Assembly (NCBI GenBank): GCA_002633315.1
Contig: NWBN01000032.1
Coordinates: 96,008-160,007, forward strand
Length of the DNA: 64,000 bases
Reading direction: 5' to 3'
Source: Bacteroidales bacterium Phil6
GTDB lineage: Bacteria > Bacteroidota > Bacteroidia > Bacteroidales > F082
Shown: positions 52,879 through 62,684 of the stretch, in pieces
Numbering within the stretch: position 1 is the first letter of the stretch
Layout: each line of letters opens with the position of its first letter
The notes under the pieces: model-generated
Databases searched by the model: none
What the model was told of the DNA's origin: nothing
What the model saw: the letters and a program-made list of their open reading frames with translations, nothing else
Program-made: the position numbers and the translations under genes

Positions 52879-54348
52879 ATGGAATTAAATGTTTCATATT
52901 GTTCAGACAAGTACCAATATACCATGGGAAAGTCGTTTTATGACAACGGCATGAAAGACAAACGTGCTATTTTCAATTTGTTTTACCGCAAAGCACCGGA
53001 TACGAACAACTGGGCTGTTGTCAGCGGAGTCAGCGAAGCTTTGAAGATGATAGAAGGTCTTGGCAATGCCGATGAACATTTTTTCGAGAGTTTCTTGCCG
53101 GGAGAGGAGTATGCCGAGATAAGACGTTATTTCTCGACTATGAGATTCACAGGTAATGTTTATGCCATGCGTGAAGGTGAGATAGCATTTCCCAAAGAAC
53201 CGATTATTACAGTAGAAGGTCCCGTTATTGAAGCACAGGTCCTTGAGACTCCGTTGTTATGTATCATGAATCATCAGATGGCTATAGCCACCAAAGCTTC
53301 GAGGGTTACACGAAGCACCAGCAAGCCTGTCAGTGAGTTCGGCAGCAGACGCGCCCATGGTCCATGGGCTGCCATTTACGGTGCCAAAGCAGCTTATATA
53401 GGCGGTTGTCTGAATACATCCAATATAGTCACCGGCATTGAATTCGGGTTCCCTTCGACAGGTACCATGGCTCATAGTTTCGTGACAGCATTCGGTTGTT
53501 CTATTCATGGAGAATATCAGGCATTTGACTGTTATATCAAATCTCACCAAAAAGAAGTGTTGATATTGTTGGTCGATACATACGACACCTTGAAATGCGG
53601 AATAAAAAATGCCATAAAAGCATTTAAAGACAATGGCATAGACGACTCCTATCCATACGGTTACGGCATACGTCTCGACAGTGGCGACTTGACATATCTT
53701 TCAATAAAATGCCGTGAGATACTCGACGATGCAGGATTAAAAAACTGTAAGATATTTGCCACCAACGCACTTGACGAATATCTGATCACTGATTTGGAAA
53801 GACAAGGTTGTAAGGTCGATTCATACGGTGTAGGCGATGCCATAGCTACAAGCAAACACAATCCATGTTTCGGTAATGTTTACAAACTTGTCCAGATTGA
53901 TGACAAACCTGTATTGAAACGTTCTGAAGAATCTTCAAAATTGATAAACCCGGGATTCCAGATTACTTACCGTATCATTCAAAACAACAAGTTCAAGGCT
54001 GATGTTACTTGCCTTAGAGGCGACAAGTTGTCAAAAGACATAGAAGACGGAAAGACTATTACGTTAAGAGATGAACGTGACAGATTTAAAAGCACCACTT
54101 TCCAAGCCGGGAAATATGGTTTTTCTGTTTTACAGCAACAAGTAATGAAAGACGGTGTCGTTATACTCGACGATGTCAGCATTCAGGAAAAACGCAATTA
54201 TTATCTCGAAAATCTCAGCCGTCTTGACGATACGGAGAAACGTTTGGTAAATCCTCATTTTTATAAGACGGACATATCTGATGATTTGTATGATTTGAAA
54301 GAAAATCTTATCAATAACTTAGTTAAAGAAATAGAAAATTTTGAATAA
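52879..54348 (+). CDS. pncB: Nicotinate phosphoribosyltransferase, 489 aa
   Basis: Preiss-Handler NAD salvage enzyme that joins nicotinate to PRPP, with ATP hydrolysis. Landmarks: SDKYQYTMGKSFYDNG at the N-terminus, EFGSRRAHGPWAAIYGAKAAY, the GTMAHSFV segment with the phosphorylated His, and the YGIRLDSGDLTYLS strand of the PRT fold. Also VDSYGVGDAIATS. Length fits the long bacterial form. It is a single-gene unit with promoter and terminator. Confidence 0.94.
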   Translation: MELNVSYCSDKYQYTMGKSFYDNGMKDKRAIFNLFYRKAPDTNNWAVVSGVSEALKMIEGLGNADEHFFESFLPGEEYAEIRRYFSTMRFTGNVYAMREGEIAFPKEPIITVEGPVIEAQVLETPLLCIMNHQMAIATKASRVTRSTSKPVSEFGSRRAHGPWAAIYGAKAAYIGGCLNTSNIVTGIEFGFPSTGTMAHSFVTAFGCSIHGEYQAFDCYIKSHQKEVLILLVDTYDTLKCGIKNAIKAFKDNGIDDSYPYGYGIRLDSGDLTYLSIKCREILDDAGLKNCKIFATNALDEYLITDLERQGCKVDSYGVGDAIATSKHNPCFGNVYKLVQIDDKPVLKRSEESSKLINPGFQITYRIIQNNKFKADVTCLRGDKLSKDIEDGKTITLRDERDRFKSTTFQAGKYGFSVLQQQVMKDGVVILDDVSIQEKRNYYLENLSRLDDTEKRLVNPHFYKTDISDDLYDLKENLINNLVKEIENFE

Positions 54349-54353
54349 TGAAA

Positions 54354-54394
54354 GAAGACGGTTTCAACGAATGACAAACCGCCTTCTTTTTTTT
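54354..54394 (+). terminator. Rho-independent terminator after pncB
   Basis: GAAGACGGTTT (54354-54364) pairs with AAACCGCCTTC (54376-54386) with one mismatch and is followed by eight T residues. Confidence 0.8.
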
Positions 54395-54411
54395 AATTGA
54401 TAAATAGCGTA

Positions 54412-54876
54412 TTACTTCAGTTTTCCTATAAGATTTATCATTTCTATCGCTGTTGTCACAGCTTCGAAGCCTTTGTTGCCGGCTTTTGAACCTGCGCGTT
54501 CGACAGCCTGTTCAATATTGTCAGTGGTAAGCACTCCGAAAATCACCGGAACGCCTGTCTGCAGAGATACTTGTGCTATGCCCTTTGTTGTCTCGTTGGC
54601 AACCATGTCGAAATGAGGTGTTGCACCTCTTATCACAGCACCGAGACAAACCACTGCATCATAACGTTTTGATTCAGCCATTTTCTTTGCCACTACCGGT
54701 ATTTCAAATGCGCCCGGCACCCATGCAAGGTCAATATCGTCTTCTTTGCCGCCATGACGAACAAAGGCATCAATGGCTCCACTCAACAGTTTGTTGGTGA
54801 TAATTTCGTTGAAACGGCTTGCCACAATAGCTATTTTGTGACCCTCAGCCAAAAGTTTTCCTTCTATTATATTCAT
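54412..54876 (-). CDS. ribH: 6,7-dimethyl-8-ribityllumazine synthase, 154 aa
   Basis: Penultimate step of riboflavin synthesis, usually an icosahedral 60-mer or a pentamer. Landmarks: [42 protein letters not shown] and the C-terminal [15 protein letters not shown]. Length is standard. It is the last gene of the rib operon, seven bases after ribBA, and lies back to back with the pncB terminator. Confidence 0.97.
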   Translation of the reverse strand: MNIIEGKLLAEGHKIAIVASRFNEIITNKLLSGAIDAFVRHGGKEDDIDLAWVPGAFEIPVVAKKMAESKRYDAVVCLGAVIRGATPHFDMVANETTKGIAQVSLQTGVPVIFGVLTTDNIEQAVERAGSKAGNKGFEAVTTAIEMINLIGKLK

Positions 54877-54883
54877 AATGTTG

Positions 54884-56143
54884 TTATTTTGTTGTATCTT
54901 TATTTTCGTAGTTTTTATCTGACAAAGTTATGTCTTTGACATGTAATATATGTCCCATTCTTTTATATTTGGTGTACAGATAGAAAGCGTCATTATCGTT
55001 TGAGTCTATTTCTATTGGTTCTCTCCCTACTATTTCTATGTTATAAGCGCCGAGACCTGTTATTTTATTAGGATTGTTGGTCATAACAATTATTTTACGT
55101 ATTCCGAGGTCAGCGAGTATTTCAGCACCGGTGCCATAATCACGCATATCGGCGGCGAAACCAAGAGCGAGGTTGGCATCTACTGTATCCATGCCTCCAT
55201 CTTGCAGATGATAAGCTTTCAGTTTATTCATAAGACCTATGCCCCTACCTTCCTGACGCAGATAGAGGAGAACGCCTCTGCCCTTTGCTTCTATTCGTCT
55301 CATGGCCTCTTGCAGCTGGTCCCCGCAGTCACAACGCAAAGAGCCGAAAGCATCACCGGTGAGACATTCCGAATGTACACGGCATAATACAGGTTCATCT
55401 CCGCTTAAATCACCTTTCACCAAAGCCACATGATGTTCTTTTGTTATTTTATCTATATAGCCTATGGCTTTAAAGATGCCGTATTTAGTAGGCAGTTCTG
55501 CTTCGGCTACTTTCTCTATCAACACTTCTGTCTTTCTTCTGTATTTTATAAGTTCAGCTATAGATGTTATTTTCAGATTATTGCGTCTTGCAAATTCGAG
55601 CAACTCCGTTGTACGCATCATGGTACCGTCATCACGCATTATTTCGCAACACAATCCACATTCTTTAAGTCCGGCAAGCCGCATGAGATCGACAGTGGCT
55701 TCTGTATGTCCTCCGCGTTTCAGCACCCCTCCTTCTCTTGCCTCAAGAGGGAACATGTGCCCCGGACGTCTGAAATCTTCAGGACGGCTATCATCTTCAA
55801 CGACTTTCATAGCAGTAATGGAACGTTCTAATGCCGAGATGCCTGTCGTGGTATCTATGTGGTCAATGGATACAGTAAAGGCAGTACAATGGTTATCGGT
55901 ATTCTCCGTCACCATCTGATTTAGTTTCAACTTATGTGTATAATACTTGCTCATAGGCATACATATAAGACCTTTGCCGTATGATGCCATGAAGTTCACG
56001 TTTTCCAAAGTGGCAAATTCTGCAGCACAGATCAAATCGCCTTCATTCTCGCGTTCCGGGTCATCGACGACAATAACCATCTTTCCTTCGCGAAGGTCTT
56101 GCAAAGCTTCTTCAATAGTGTTAAAACCGTTATTCATAATCAT
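54884..56143 (-). CDS. ribBA: RibBA: 3,4-DHBP synthase / GTP cyclohydrolase II, 419 aa
   Basis: Bifunctional enzyme for two early branches of riboflavin synthesis. N-terminal DHBP synthase domain (about 1-205) has [17 protein letters not shown] and the later [11 protein letters not shown] with conserved His. C-terminal GTP cyclohydrolase II domain has the zinc site [20 protein letters not shown] and [13 protein letters not shown]. Both active sites look complete. Start at 56143; ATG at 56137 is an alternative two codons on. Located nine bases after ribE. Confidence 0.96.
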   Translation of the reverse strand: MIMNNGFNTIEEALQDLREGKMVIVVDDPERENEGDLICAAEFATLENVNFMASYGKGLICMPMSKYYTHKLKLNQMVTENTDNHCTAFTVSIDHIDTTTGISALERSITAMKVVEDDSRPEDFRRPGHMFPLEAREGGVLKRGGHTEATVDLMRLAGLKECGLCCEIMRDDGTMMRTTELLEFARRNNLKITSIAELIKYRRKTEVLIEKVAEAELPTKYGIFKAIGYIDKITKEHHVALVKGDLSGDEPVLCRVHSECLTGDAFGSLRCDCGDQLQEAMRRIEAKGRGVLLYLRQEGRGIGLMNKLKAYHLQDGGMDTVDANLALGFAADMRDYGTGAEILADLGIRKIIVMTNNPNKITGLGAYNIEIVGREPIEIDSNDNDAFYLYTKYKRMGHILHVKDITLSDKNYENKDTTK

Positions 56144-56152
56144 TATCTTAAA

Positions 56153-56791
56153 TCAAAATCCGTTTTCCAATAAAAAATTATATGAAATGCCCTTTTTCTT
56201 TTCTTCAGGACACACAAACCGCATGACATATTTGCCGATAATGTCATTTTCAAGATTTACGGTATCGCCAATATGTTTTGATGTCAATGTAGTGACAGAC
56301 TGAGTATGTTGTATCACTGATACTGAGAAAAATTCGTTGTTCACTTCAGTAACAGTCAACGATATTCCATCTATAGCGATAGAACCTTTTTCAACGACAA
56401 GCCGCAATATTTCAGGAGATGTGGCAATGCTGAGACGTACGGCAGTGTCGTCCTTGACGATGCGTGTTATTATCCCGGTTCCGTCAATATGGCCGGACAC
56501 TATATGACCTCCGAAACGACCATTGGCGGGCATGGCTCTTTCGAGATTTACCATATCATTGATTTTCAAATCTTTGAAATTGGTACGTTTCATCGTCTCC
56601 GGCATGACATCAGCAGTAAAACTGTTAGTATCGAAAGCCGTTACGGTAAGACATATACCATTGGTGGCTATACTGTCTCCAATTTTGATATCTTCAAGAA
56701 TTTCAGATGCCTGTATCGTCAGTTTGATACTGTTATAATGTCGTACCACTGATTTTACCTTGCCTATTTCTTCTATTATCCCTGTAAACAT
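56153..56791 (-). CDS. ribE: Riboflavin synthase, alpha chain, 212 aa
   Basis: Catalyses dismutation of two lumazines to riboflavin. Two lumazine-binding repeats: MFTGIIEEIGKV and NGICLTVTAFD in the first, and VSGHIDGTGII with DGISLTVTEVN in the second. Length is standard for the trimeric enzyme. It lies five bases after ribD. Confidence 0.95.
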   Translation of the reverse strand: MFTGIIEEIGKVKSVVRHYNSIKLTIQASEILEDIKIGDSIATNGICLTVTAFDTNSFTADVMPETMKRTNFKDLKINDMVNLERAMPANGRFGGHIVSGHIDGTGIITRIVKDDTAVRLSIATSPEILRLVVEKGSIAIDGISLTVTEVNNEFFSVSVIQHTQSVTTLTSKHIGDTVNLENDIIGKYVMRFVCPEEKKKGISYNFLLENGF

Positions 56792-56796
56792 ATCTT

Positions 56797-57903
56797 TTAT
56801 TTTTTTATTTTACCTTTGACGAGTATATCGTCACATATCATTTCTGTTTTAATGTCCGTAAGTTGAATGGCATTTGTCATTAAGTCCATACCGTTACCTT
56901 CCACCGGAGTTTTGGCATTGGCACCGCCTATTATCTTGGGTGCTATAAAGAACATTACCTCATCGACACAGCCGGCTTTAAGAAAAGCCTCATTGACTGT
57001 GCCACCACCTTCAAGGATAATAGAATCTATACCCATAACTCCTAATTTCATCATCATATCTCTTATATCGACATGGTTTTCAATCTCCACACATTCCATT
57101 GTTTCGATATTGAGAGTGTTAAGCATTTTCAATTTGTCCTTATCAGCAGAAGTGCCATGAGCCACAATAGTTCTGTATTCCTTTGCAGTTTTCGCTATTT
57201 TAGAATCTATAGGTATGGAGGCTTTAGTGTCTATGATGATACGTACAGGCTGGCAGACATGTCCTTGCAATCTACAGTTAAGCAAAGGATCGTCAGCTAT
57301 TACAGTGTTTATGCCGACTGCCACAGCCATAAACTCGTTTCTCAGTTCATGAACAAGTTTTCTGGAGTTCTCATTTGATATCCATTTTGAATCTCCTGTG
57401 AATGTAGCAGTCTTGCCATCCAAGGTCATTGCGCATTTCATCAACACGTACGGTGTTTTTTTTGTGATATAATTAAGGAATATTCTATTCATTTCCCTTA
57501 TCTCGTCCTCACACAGACCGCATGTAACATTGAGGCCATGTTCCTGAAGTATTTTCATGCCTTTACCCGACACCACTGGATTGGGGTCCGAAATGCCGAC
57601 AAAAACGTTTTTAATCCCTTTTTCGATAATAATATCGGTACAAGGAGGTGTCTTACCGTAATGGCAACACGGTTCAAGTGTTACATAAAGTGAAGCATTA
57701 TAAATATCGGTTTTACAATGCATTATAGCATTACGTTCTGCATGTAATCCACCATAATATTCATGGTAGCCCTCGCCTATCACCATATTGTCTTTTACTA
57801 TGACACAACCCACGAGAGGATTGGGGTGAACGAATCCCGCGCCTTTACGAGCCAAAGAGACAGCTCTTTGCATGAATTTTATATCTGTTTCGTTATATGA
57901 CAT
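56797..57903 (-). CDS. ribD: RibD: bifunctional pyrimidine deaminase/reductase, 368 aa
   Basis: First gene of the rib operon. The N-terminal deaminase domain has the zinc motif GGLHAERNAI and TLEPCCHYGKTPPCTD. The C-terminal reductase domain has MKCAMTLDGKTATFTGDSKWIS and a NADPH segment near GIDSIILEGGGTVNEAFL. Both are intact. The ATG immediately follows a T tract of a terminator that is probably controlled by the FMN riboswitch upstream. Confidence 0.96.
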   Translation of the reverse strand: MSYNETDIKFMQRAVSLARKGAGFVHPNPLVGCVIVKDNMVIGEGYHEYYGGLHAERNAIMHCKTDIYNASLYVTLEPCCHYGKTPPCTDIIIEKGIKNVFVGISDPNPVVSGKGMKILQEHGLNVTCGLCEDEIREMNRIFLNYITKKTPYVLMKCAMTLDGKTATFTGDSKWISNENSRKLVHELRNEFMAVAVGINTVIADDPLLNCRLQGHVCQPVRIIIDTKASIPIDSKIAKTAKEYRTIVAHGTSADKDKLKMLNTLNIETMECVEIENHVDIRDMMMKLGVMGIDSIILEGGGTVNEAFLKAGCVDEVMFFIAPKIIGGANAKTPVEGNGMDLMTNAIQLTDIKTEMICDDILVKGKIKK

Positions 57904-57931
57904 AAAAAAAGCCCCATAGTGTCAACAGGGC
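57904..57931 (-). terminator. Terminator as expression platform of the FMN riboswitch
   Basis: On the minus strand GCCCTGT (57925-57931) pairs with ATGGGGC (57911-57917), seven pairs with two G-U, followed by seven T residues that touch the ribD ATG. In the ligand-bound state this would stop transcription before ribD. Confidence 0.75.
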
Positions 57932-57956
57932 ATAATACATATAATGAAAAACCACG

Positions 57957-58068
57957 TCTTCTCTCATCCGGACTGTCACCGTCGGTTTCGGAATTTCACC
58001 GAATCAGTTCCATAAGGAAGTCGCGGACTATCACCGCCGGAAAGGAATTTCACCTTGCCCTGAAGACA
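57957..58068 (-). promoter_or_regulatory. FMN riboswitch (RFN element) controlling ribD-ribE-ribBA-ribH
   Basis: Read from the minus strand it carries the conserved RFN core: it opens with TCTTCAGGGCAAGGTGAAAT, continues through CCGGCGGTGATAGTCCGCGAC, here given as the pieces CCGGCGGTGATAG and TCCGCGAC, then GAACTGATTCGGTGAAATTC and ACCGACGGTGACAGTCCGG, and closes with ATGAGAGAAGA. The first and last parts (TCTTC/GAAGA) form the P1 helix. Ligand FMN represses the operon. The promoter box is at 58072-58079 and the terminator at 57904-57931. Confidence 0.96.
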
Positions 58069-58071
58069 TTG

Positions 58072-58079
58072 CAAAGATA
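58072..58079 (-). promoter_or_regulatory. Promoter -7 box for the rib operon
   Basis: Minus-strand TATCTTTG matches TAnnTTTG, directly before the riboswitch. Confidence 0.6.
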
Positions 58080-58118
58080 AACATTATTTATAAGATGCAA
58101 CACAAAATATTAAAAAAA

Positions 58119-59144
58119 TTAAACGAGACGAGAAATTTTATTCAACAAGACAAAATCGAGTGTCACCATTGCTGTCAGAGCCTCAACTATTGGCAGCACA
58201 CGGGGCACCACACATACGTCATGACGTCCTTTGATATTGATAACCACAGGATTTCCCTTGACATCTACGGTATTTTGCGGAAGCATAACAGAAGGTATAG
58301 GTTTGAATGCCACATTAAAACAAACTGTTTCTCCATTGGTGATACCTCCCTGTATTCCGCCGGAATGGTTACTCTCAGTATGTATCTGAGCATCACGGCA
58401 GATGAAAGAGTCGTTACATTCAGAGCCTGACATGGAAGCTGCATTAAAACCGGCACCATATTCAAAGCCTTTGGCTGCGTTGATACTCATCATGGCATGT
58501 GCCAGGACAGCATGGAACTTGTAAAAGGCAGGCTCTCCGAGTCCGACAGGAATGTTATGTATCTCACAGTGAACCACAGCACCTACGGTGTCGTTCTTAT
58601 CTTTATATTCTGCTAATATGACCTTTATCTCGTCAGCAGAAAATCCACTGTCTGAAATGTGATTTCCTATACGGATTACGGAAGAAGAGATAGCAATGTC
58701 ATTCATATTCAATATCTGACGAGCTATACAACCAGCTACAACGCATGGCAGCAATGTGCGGGCAGAGCCACGTCCTCCTCCCCTGTAATCACGAATATCG
58801 TATTTCTTATAATAGGTATAGTCGGCATGGGAAGGTCGAAAGACATCTTTTATATTTTCATAATCCGAAGAGTGATGATCTTCATTCTTTATGAAGAAAG
58901 CTATAGGAGCCCCCGTTGTCTTTCCTTCAAACAGTCCGGACACGAATTGGACCTCATCAGGCTCTTTACGTGCAGAAACAACAGTATCATTACCGGTCTT
59001 GCGTTTTTCAAGTTCCCGTGTTATCATTTCATTATCTATGATAAGTCCAGAAGGGCAACCATCTATTACACCACCTATCGATATCCCGTGAGACTCGCCA
59101 AACGTCGTAAGACAAAACAACTTACCTATGGTATTGACATTCAT
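58119..59144 (-). CDS. aroC: AroC: chorismate synthase, 341 aa
   Basis: Last step of the shikimate pathway, needing reduced FMN although the reaction is not a net redox change. Landmarks: TTFGESHGISIGGVIDGCPSG at the N-terminus (shown in part), the RPSHADYTYYKKY segment, DYRGGGRGSARTL and GFEYGAGF. The NHSGGIQGGITNGE motif near residue 260 is diagnostic. Length is slightly short but complete. It sits directly upstream of the rib operon promoter, though transcribed on its own; its cofactor FMN comes from riboflavin. Confidence 0.95.
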   Translation of the reverse strand: MNVNTIGKLFCLTTFGESHGISIGGVIDGCPSGLIIDNEMITRELEKRKTGNDTVVSARKEPDEVQFVSGLFEGKTTGAPIAFFIKNEDHHSSDYENIKDVFRPSHADYTYYKKYDIRDYRGGGRGSARTLLPCVVAGCIARQILNMNDIAISSSVIRIGNHISDSGFSADEIKVILAEYKDKNDTVGAVVHCEIHNIPVGLGEPAFYKFHAVLAHAMMSINAAKGFEYGAGFNAASMSGSECNDSFICRDAQIHTESNHSGGIQGGITNGETVCFNVAFKPIPSVMLPQNTVDVKGNPVVINIKGRHDVCVVPRVLPIVEALTAMVTLDFVLLNKISRLV

Positions 59145-59160
59145 GTTTCAAATATTAATA

Positions 59161-59185
59161 AAAAAAAGCTGCACAATGGCAGCTT
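59161..59185 (-). terminator. Rho-independent terminator after the DUF349 gene
   Basis: AAGCTGC (59166-59172) pairs with GCAGCTT (59179-59185), 6-nt loop, followed on the minus strand by T residues. Confidence 0.8.
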
Positions 59186-59203
59186 CTCCATGTTAAAATT
59201 ATT

Positions 59204-61105
59204 TTACTGCTCGCTAAGTATTATCAATTTCTTTTCCAAAGATTTGACTTCGGCTTTAGCCTTATTGATTTTCTTCTCATATTCAGCTTTCATGATTTCA
59301 GACTGTTTGCTGTTGGAGAAAAATCCAATATTGTTTTCGAGAATACTTATCTCCTCACGTATTTTATTGATTCTGTTAGTAATATTAAGACGTTCTTTCT
59401 TTATCTTGTTACGTGCGTCGGGATCGTCTTTCAGATTCTCAACCATATTGCGGAATATGGCTGCTGAAGTCTCATCTTCAGATAATTTCATTTTTTCAAA
59501 TATAGCATCTATTGCAGCGCGATATTCTGTTTGTATAGATTCTTTCATTTTTATTGGAACATAACCTATGGCATTCCATTCTTTTTGGAAAGCACGTATA
59601 GCTTCCATATTATCGTTACGTTCATTTTGGATTTCGTATGCTTTAATACGTTCTATCAATTCTTTTTTCAGTCTAAGGTTTTCATCTTCCTCACCTTTTA
59701 TACCGGAGAAAAATTCGGATCTGTTTTTGAAGAAAGTATCGCATACTGTATGAAAACGATTCCAAAGTTTCTCAGAATGACGTTTCGGCACCGGGCCGAT
59801 AGCTTTCCATTCTTCTTGGAGTTTCTTCATTCTTTCAGCATCTTTATTCCATTCCTTGGACTCTAAAAGTTTCTCAGCCTCAGCACATAGTTGCAACTTC
59901 TTGTTGTAGTTTTCCATCTGTTGAGACTTCATATCGCTGAAATGTTGTTTCTTATTTTTGAAGAAAGTATCCATTGATGACTTGAAGCGTTCCCAGACCT
60001 CATCATTTTGTTTCTTTTGAGCGGAACCTATTTCTTTCCATTCATTAAAGAGTTTGTTAACCTCATCGGTTTTCTTCTGGTAGGCAGAAATAGAGTTTAT
60101 AGGTTCTGCGAGCAGACTTTCTATCTTCTCGCAGATAGCGACTTTTGCGTTATAGTTAGCTTGTTGCTCTTCCTGTATCTTGGAATAATGGTCACGGCGA
60201 ATCTGATTGATTTTGTCGGTTGTATTTTTAAAACGTTCCCATATTTCATCTTTTTTGTCTTGAGGAACAGGACCTATCTCTTTCCATTCGTCATGATATT
60301 TCTGTAAGAGTTTAAAAGCTTTGGTAAGAGACTTTTCAGTTAGCAATTCTTCTGCTTTGGCACAAAGTTCCAATTTTGACTCAAGATTCTTTTTAAGGTC
60401 GAGGTCACGAAGTTCACGGTTGATTTTCACCTTATCATAGAACTTCTCAACGAAGAAATGATAACTGTTCCACAGATTGGAAACCTCAGTCATAGGTACT
60501 TGGCCTATTTCTTTCCATTTATCCTGCAATGCTCTAAATTCATCGTATGTCTTTTTCAACGTCTCATTTGAATTGACAAGATTTTTCAGTTCCTCAATAA
60601 TGCCGAGTTTCAACTGAAGATTTTCCTGTTTTTGTTTTTCGAGGTTTTCGTTGAATTTGATTTTATTATCTCTATAAATATCGAATGCAGCCTTAAAGCG
60701 GATCTCCAATGGGTCTTCTGAATGTTCGTAATTTTCTTTTTCGCCACCATCGAGAAGGAATTGAGCGAGTTCTCTGTCGCGGTCTTCCTTATTAAGTCTT
60801 GTAAAATTAACTTTGATATTCGTGACTTTATCTTTAATTTTTGCCACGTCGGCATCCTGAACGGTAGCTTCAAGAAGTTCTACAAGTTGTAGTTTGTTGA
60901 GGTTGGAAAAATCAAAATCGGAGTTCTCCTCTTCTTCTATTTCCTCCACACCTAGAGACAAGTCAACAACTTCTTCATCCTGAGGAATCATTTCAATTTC
61001 GGATTTAATTGTCGTATCAGCTGTATTTACATTTATTTTAACAGCGTCAGGCATTGTGTTAGGCTGAATCAGCTCTACAATTTCTTTACGTTCAGTAGCG
61101 TTCAT
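59204..61105 (-). CDS. DUF349 coiled-coil repeat protein, 633 aa
   Basis: Long, mostly helical, charged cytosolic protein. It holds five DUF349 repeats, each with the core pattern W-K-x-I-G: KWKEIGQVPMTE, EWKEIGPVPQDK, EWKEIGSAQKKQ, EWKAIGPVPKRH and EWNAIGYVPIKM. An acidic N-terminal segment (about 35-65) and a C-terminal coiled coil flank the repeats. Function is not known. Lack of signal peptide argues against an envelope role. Its own promoter box and terminator mark a single-gene unit. Confidence 0.88.
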   Translation of the reverse strand: MNATERKEIVELIQPNTMPDAVKINVNTADTTIKSEIEMIPQDEEVVDLSLGVEEIEEEENSDFDFSNLNKLQLVELLEATVQDADVAKIKDKVTNIKVNFTRLNKEDRDRELAQFLLDGGEKENYEHSEDPLEIRFKAAFDIYRDNKIKFNENLEKQKQENLQLKLGIIEELKNLVNSNETLKKTYDEFRALQDKWKEIGQVPMTEVSNLWNSYHFFVEKFYDKVKINRELRDLDLKKNLESKLELCAKAEELLTEKSLTKAFKLLQKYHDEWKEIGPVPQDKKDEIWERFKNTTDKINQIRRDHYSKIQEEQQANYNAKVAICEKIESLLAEPINSISAYQKKTDEVNKLFNEWKEIGSAQKKQNDEVWERFKSSMDTFFKNKKQHFSDMKSQQMENYNKKLQLCAEAEKLLESKEWNKDAERMKKLQEEWKAIGPVPKRHSEKLWNRFHTVCDTFFKNRSEFFSGIKGEEDENLRLKKELIERIKAYEIQNERNDNMEAIRAFQKEWNAIGYVPIKMKESIQTEYRAAIDAIFEKMKLSEDETSAAIFRNMVENLKDDPDARNKIKKERLNITNRINKIREEISILENNIGFFSNSKQSEIMKAEYEKKINKAKAEVKSLEKKLIILSEQ

Positions 61106-61217
61106 ATCTTGTTATTTATATGTAACCTTTTAAGGTTTAATTATTTATCTTAGATAATACCATTGTTTTTTAGTGGAATACAAGATTATATCAATATATT
61201 CACTAACAATTACGCTG

Positions 61218-61225
61218 CAAAGATA
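61218..61225 (-). promoter_or_regulatory. Promoter -7 box for the DUF349 gene
   Basis: Minus-strand TATCTTTG matches TAnnTTTG; leader of about 105 nt. Confidence 0.5.
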
Positions 61226-61304
61226 AAAAATATTTCATGCAAAAAAATAATTCGCAAATAATTTTATCCTTGCAGCGTAAAAAATAATCATAATATTGCA
61301 GTCA

Positions 61305-62486
61305 TCATGCCATTTCTAAGGCATGTGCCAGGTCAGCTATAATATCTTCCACTTCTTCAATACCAACAGACAGACGTATCAAACCGTCGGTAATGCCGGC
61401 ACTTTCGCGGGCTTCTTTAGATAGCTTGGAGTGCGTCATGCTTGCCGGATGCTGAATAAGAGTTTCTATGCCTCCCAAAGAGACAGCGAGGAGAGCTAAA
61501 TGTACGTTATTCATCATTCTTCTTCCGGCTTCTATTCCGCCTTTCAGACTGAATGTTATCATAGAACCGGGACCTCTCATCTGACGTTGTGCAAGTTCAT
61601 ATTGAGGGTGTGATTTAAGACCGGGATAAAGAACCCAGTCAACCTTCGGGTGATTCTCAAGATATTCAGCCACTTTACGAGCATTTTCCTGAGCTTTTTC
61701 TATACGTAAGGCAAGAGTCTTGAGACCGCGACGTGTGAGCCATGCCTGATGTGGATCCATGTTGAATCCCATGTTGACCATGATATTACGTAGTTTAGTA
61801 TATGTTTCTTTTTCTTTGGCAATAACAATACCTCCTACAATATCGGCATGACCGTTGATGAACTTGGTCATGGAATGAAGTACTACATCTGCACCGAGTG
61901 CCAACGGTTGTTGCAGATAAGGGCTGCAGAAAGTATTATCTACACAAACAGGAATGTTGTGTTCATGAGCTATCTTGCATATTTTCTCGATATCCATAAT
62001 ACCCATTGTCGGATTTGCCGGGGTCTCGAGATATATTAATGCTGTGTTTGGTCGAATGGCATTTTTAACATTGTCGGCGTTAGTGGCATCTACAAAAGTG
62101 GATTCCACACCGTATTTTGGATATATGGTCTCCATCACACCGCGTGATGGTCCGTATAATGAGTTGTGTGCCACAAGGTGTTTGCCTTGTGAGAGAAAAG
62201 TAAGATATACTGTGTTTACTGCTGCCATGCCGGAACTGACAGCAACGCTGCCAATGCCTCCTTCCAATGACGCCACAGCTTCTTCCAACTCGGTTATCGA
62301 AGGATTGCCTATTCGGGTATAAATATATCCTTTTTCTTCGCCGGAGAAACATCTTGCTCCATGTTCTGCATCCTTGAAACGGAATGTTGAAGTCTGGAAA
62401 ATAGGTGTCACGGCACTACCAAAGCAGTCTATTGCACCTGCATGAACGGCTTTTGAGTTAAAGCCATATTCTTTTTCGTTATCCAT
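61305..62486 (-). CDS. PLP-dependent trans-sulfuration enzyme (Cys/Met metabolism family), 393 aa
   Basis: Member of the family of cystathionine gamma-synthase, cystathionine gamma-lyase and methionine gamma-lyase. The PLP lysine is in HSMTKFINGH; the YTRIGNPSITELE and SSGMAAVNTVY segments bind the cofactor phosphate, and SLGGIETLIQHPASMTH is the standard C-terminal signature. Methionine gamma-lyases of Pseudomonas and Porphyromonas have Cys in the LYGC motif; here it reads LYGPS. So a lyase role is possible but cystathionine synthase/lyase is equally open. It is a single gene. Confidence 0.88.
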   Translation of the reverse strand: MDNEKEYGFNSKAVHAGAIDCFGSAVTPIFQTSTFRFKDAEHGARCFSGEEKGYIYTRIGNPSITELEEAVASLEGGIGSVAVSSGMAAVNTVYLTFLSQGKHLVAHNSLYGPSRGVMETIYPKYGVESTFVDATNADNVKNAIRPNTALIYLETPANPTMGIMDIEKICKIAHEHNIPVCVDNTFCSPYLQQPLALGADVVLHSMTKFINGHADIVGGIVIAKEKETYTKLRNIMVNMGFNMDPHQAWLTRRGLKTLALRIEKAQENARKVAEYLENHPKVDWVLYPGLKSHPQYELAQRQMRGPGSMITFSLKGGIEAGRRMMNNVHLALLAVSLGGIETLIQHPASMTHSKLSKEARESAGITDGLIRLSVGIEEVEDIIADLAHALEMA

Positions 62487-62515
62487 GATGATATTTTTTA
62501 ATTCTTTTTCAACTG

Positions 62516-62523
62516 CAAAATTA
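62516..62523 (-). promoter_or_regulatory. Promoter -7 box for the trans-sulfuration gene
   Basis: Minus-strand TAATTTTG matches TAnnTTTG, 29 bases before the ATG. Confidence 0.5.
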
Positions 62524-62638
62524 CATTATTTTTATGATTCGCAAATAAAGATTCTATCAAACTCGATGACATGAGAAATATTTCTCCGGACAATAATACG
62601 TTTAACTTTATAATAACTTCATTTTCTGTTTTATTTTA

Positions 62639-62646
62639 TACTTTTG
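62639..62646 (+). promoter_or_regulatory. Promoter -7 box for the hydrolase gene
   Basis: TACTTTTG matches TAnnTTTG; it lies inside the upstream in-frame extension, which supports the ATG at 62685. Confidence 0.5.
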
Positions 62647-62684
62647 CAATAAAAAACAAAGTATCTCAAATCAAACATAAAATC

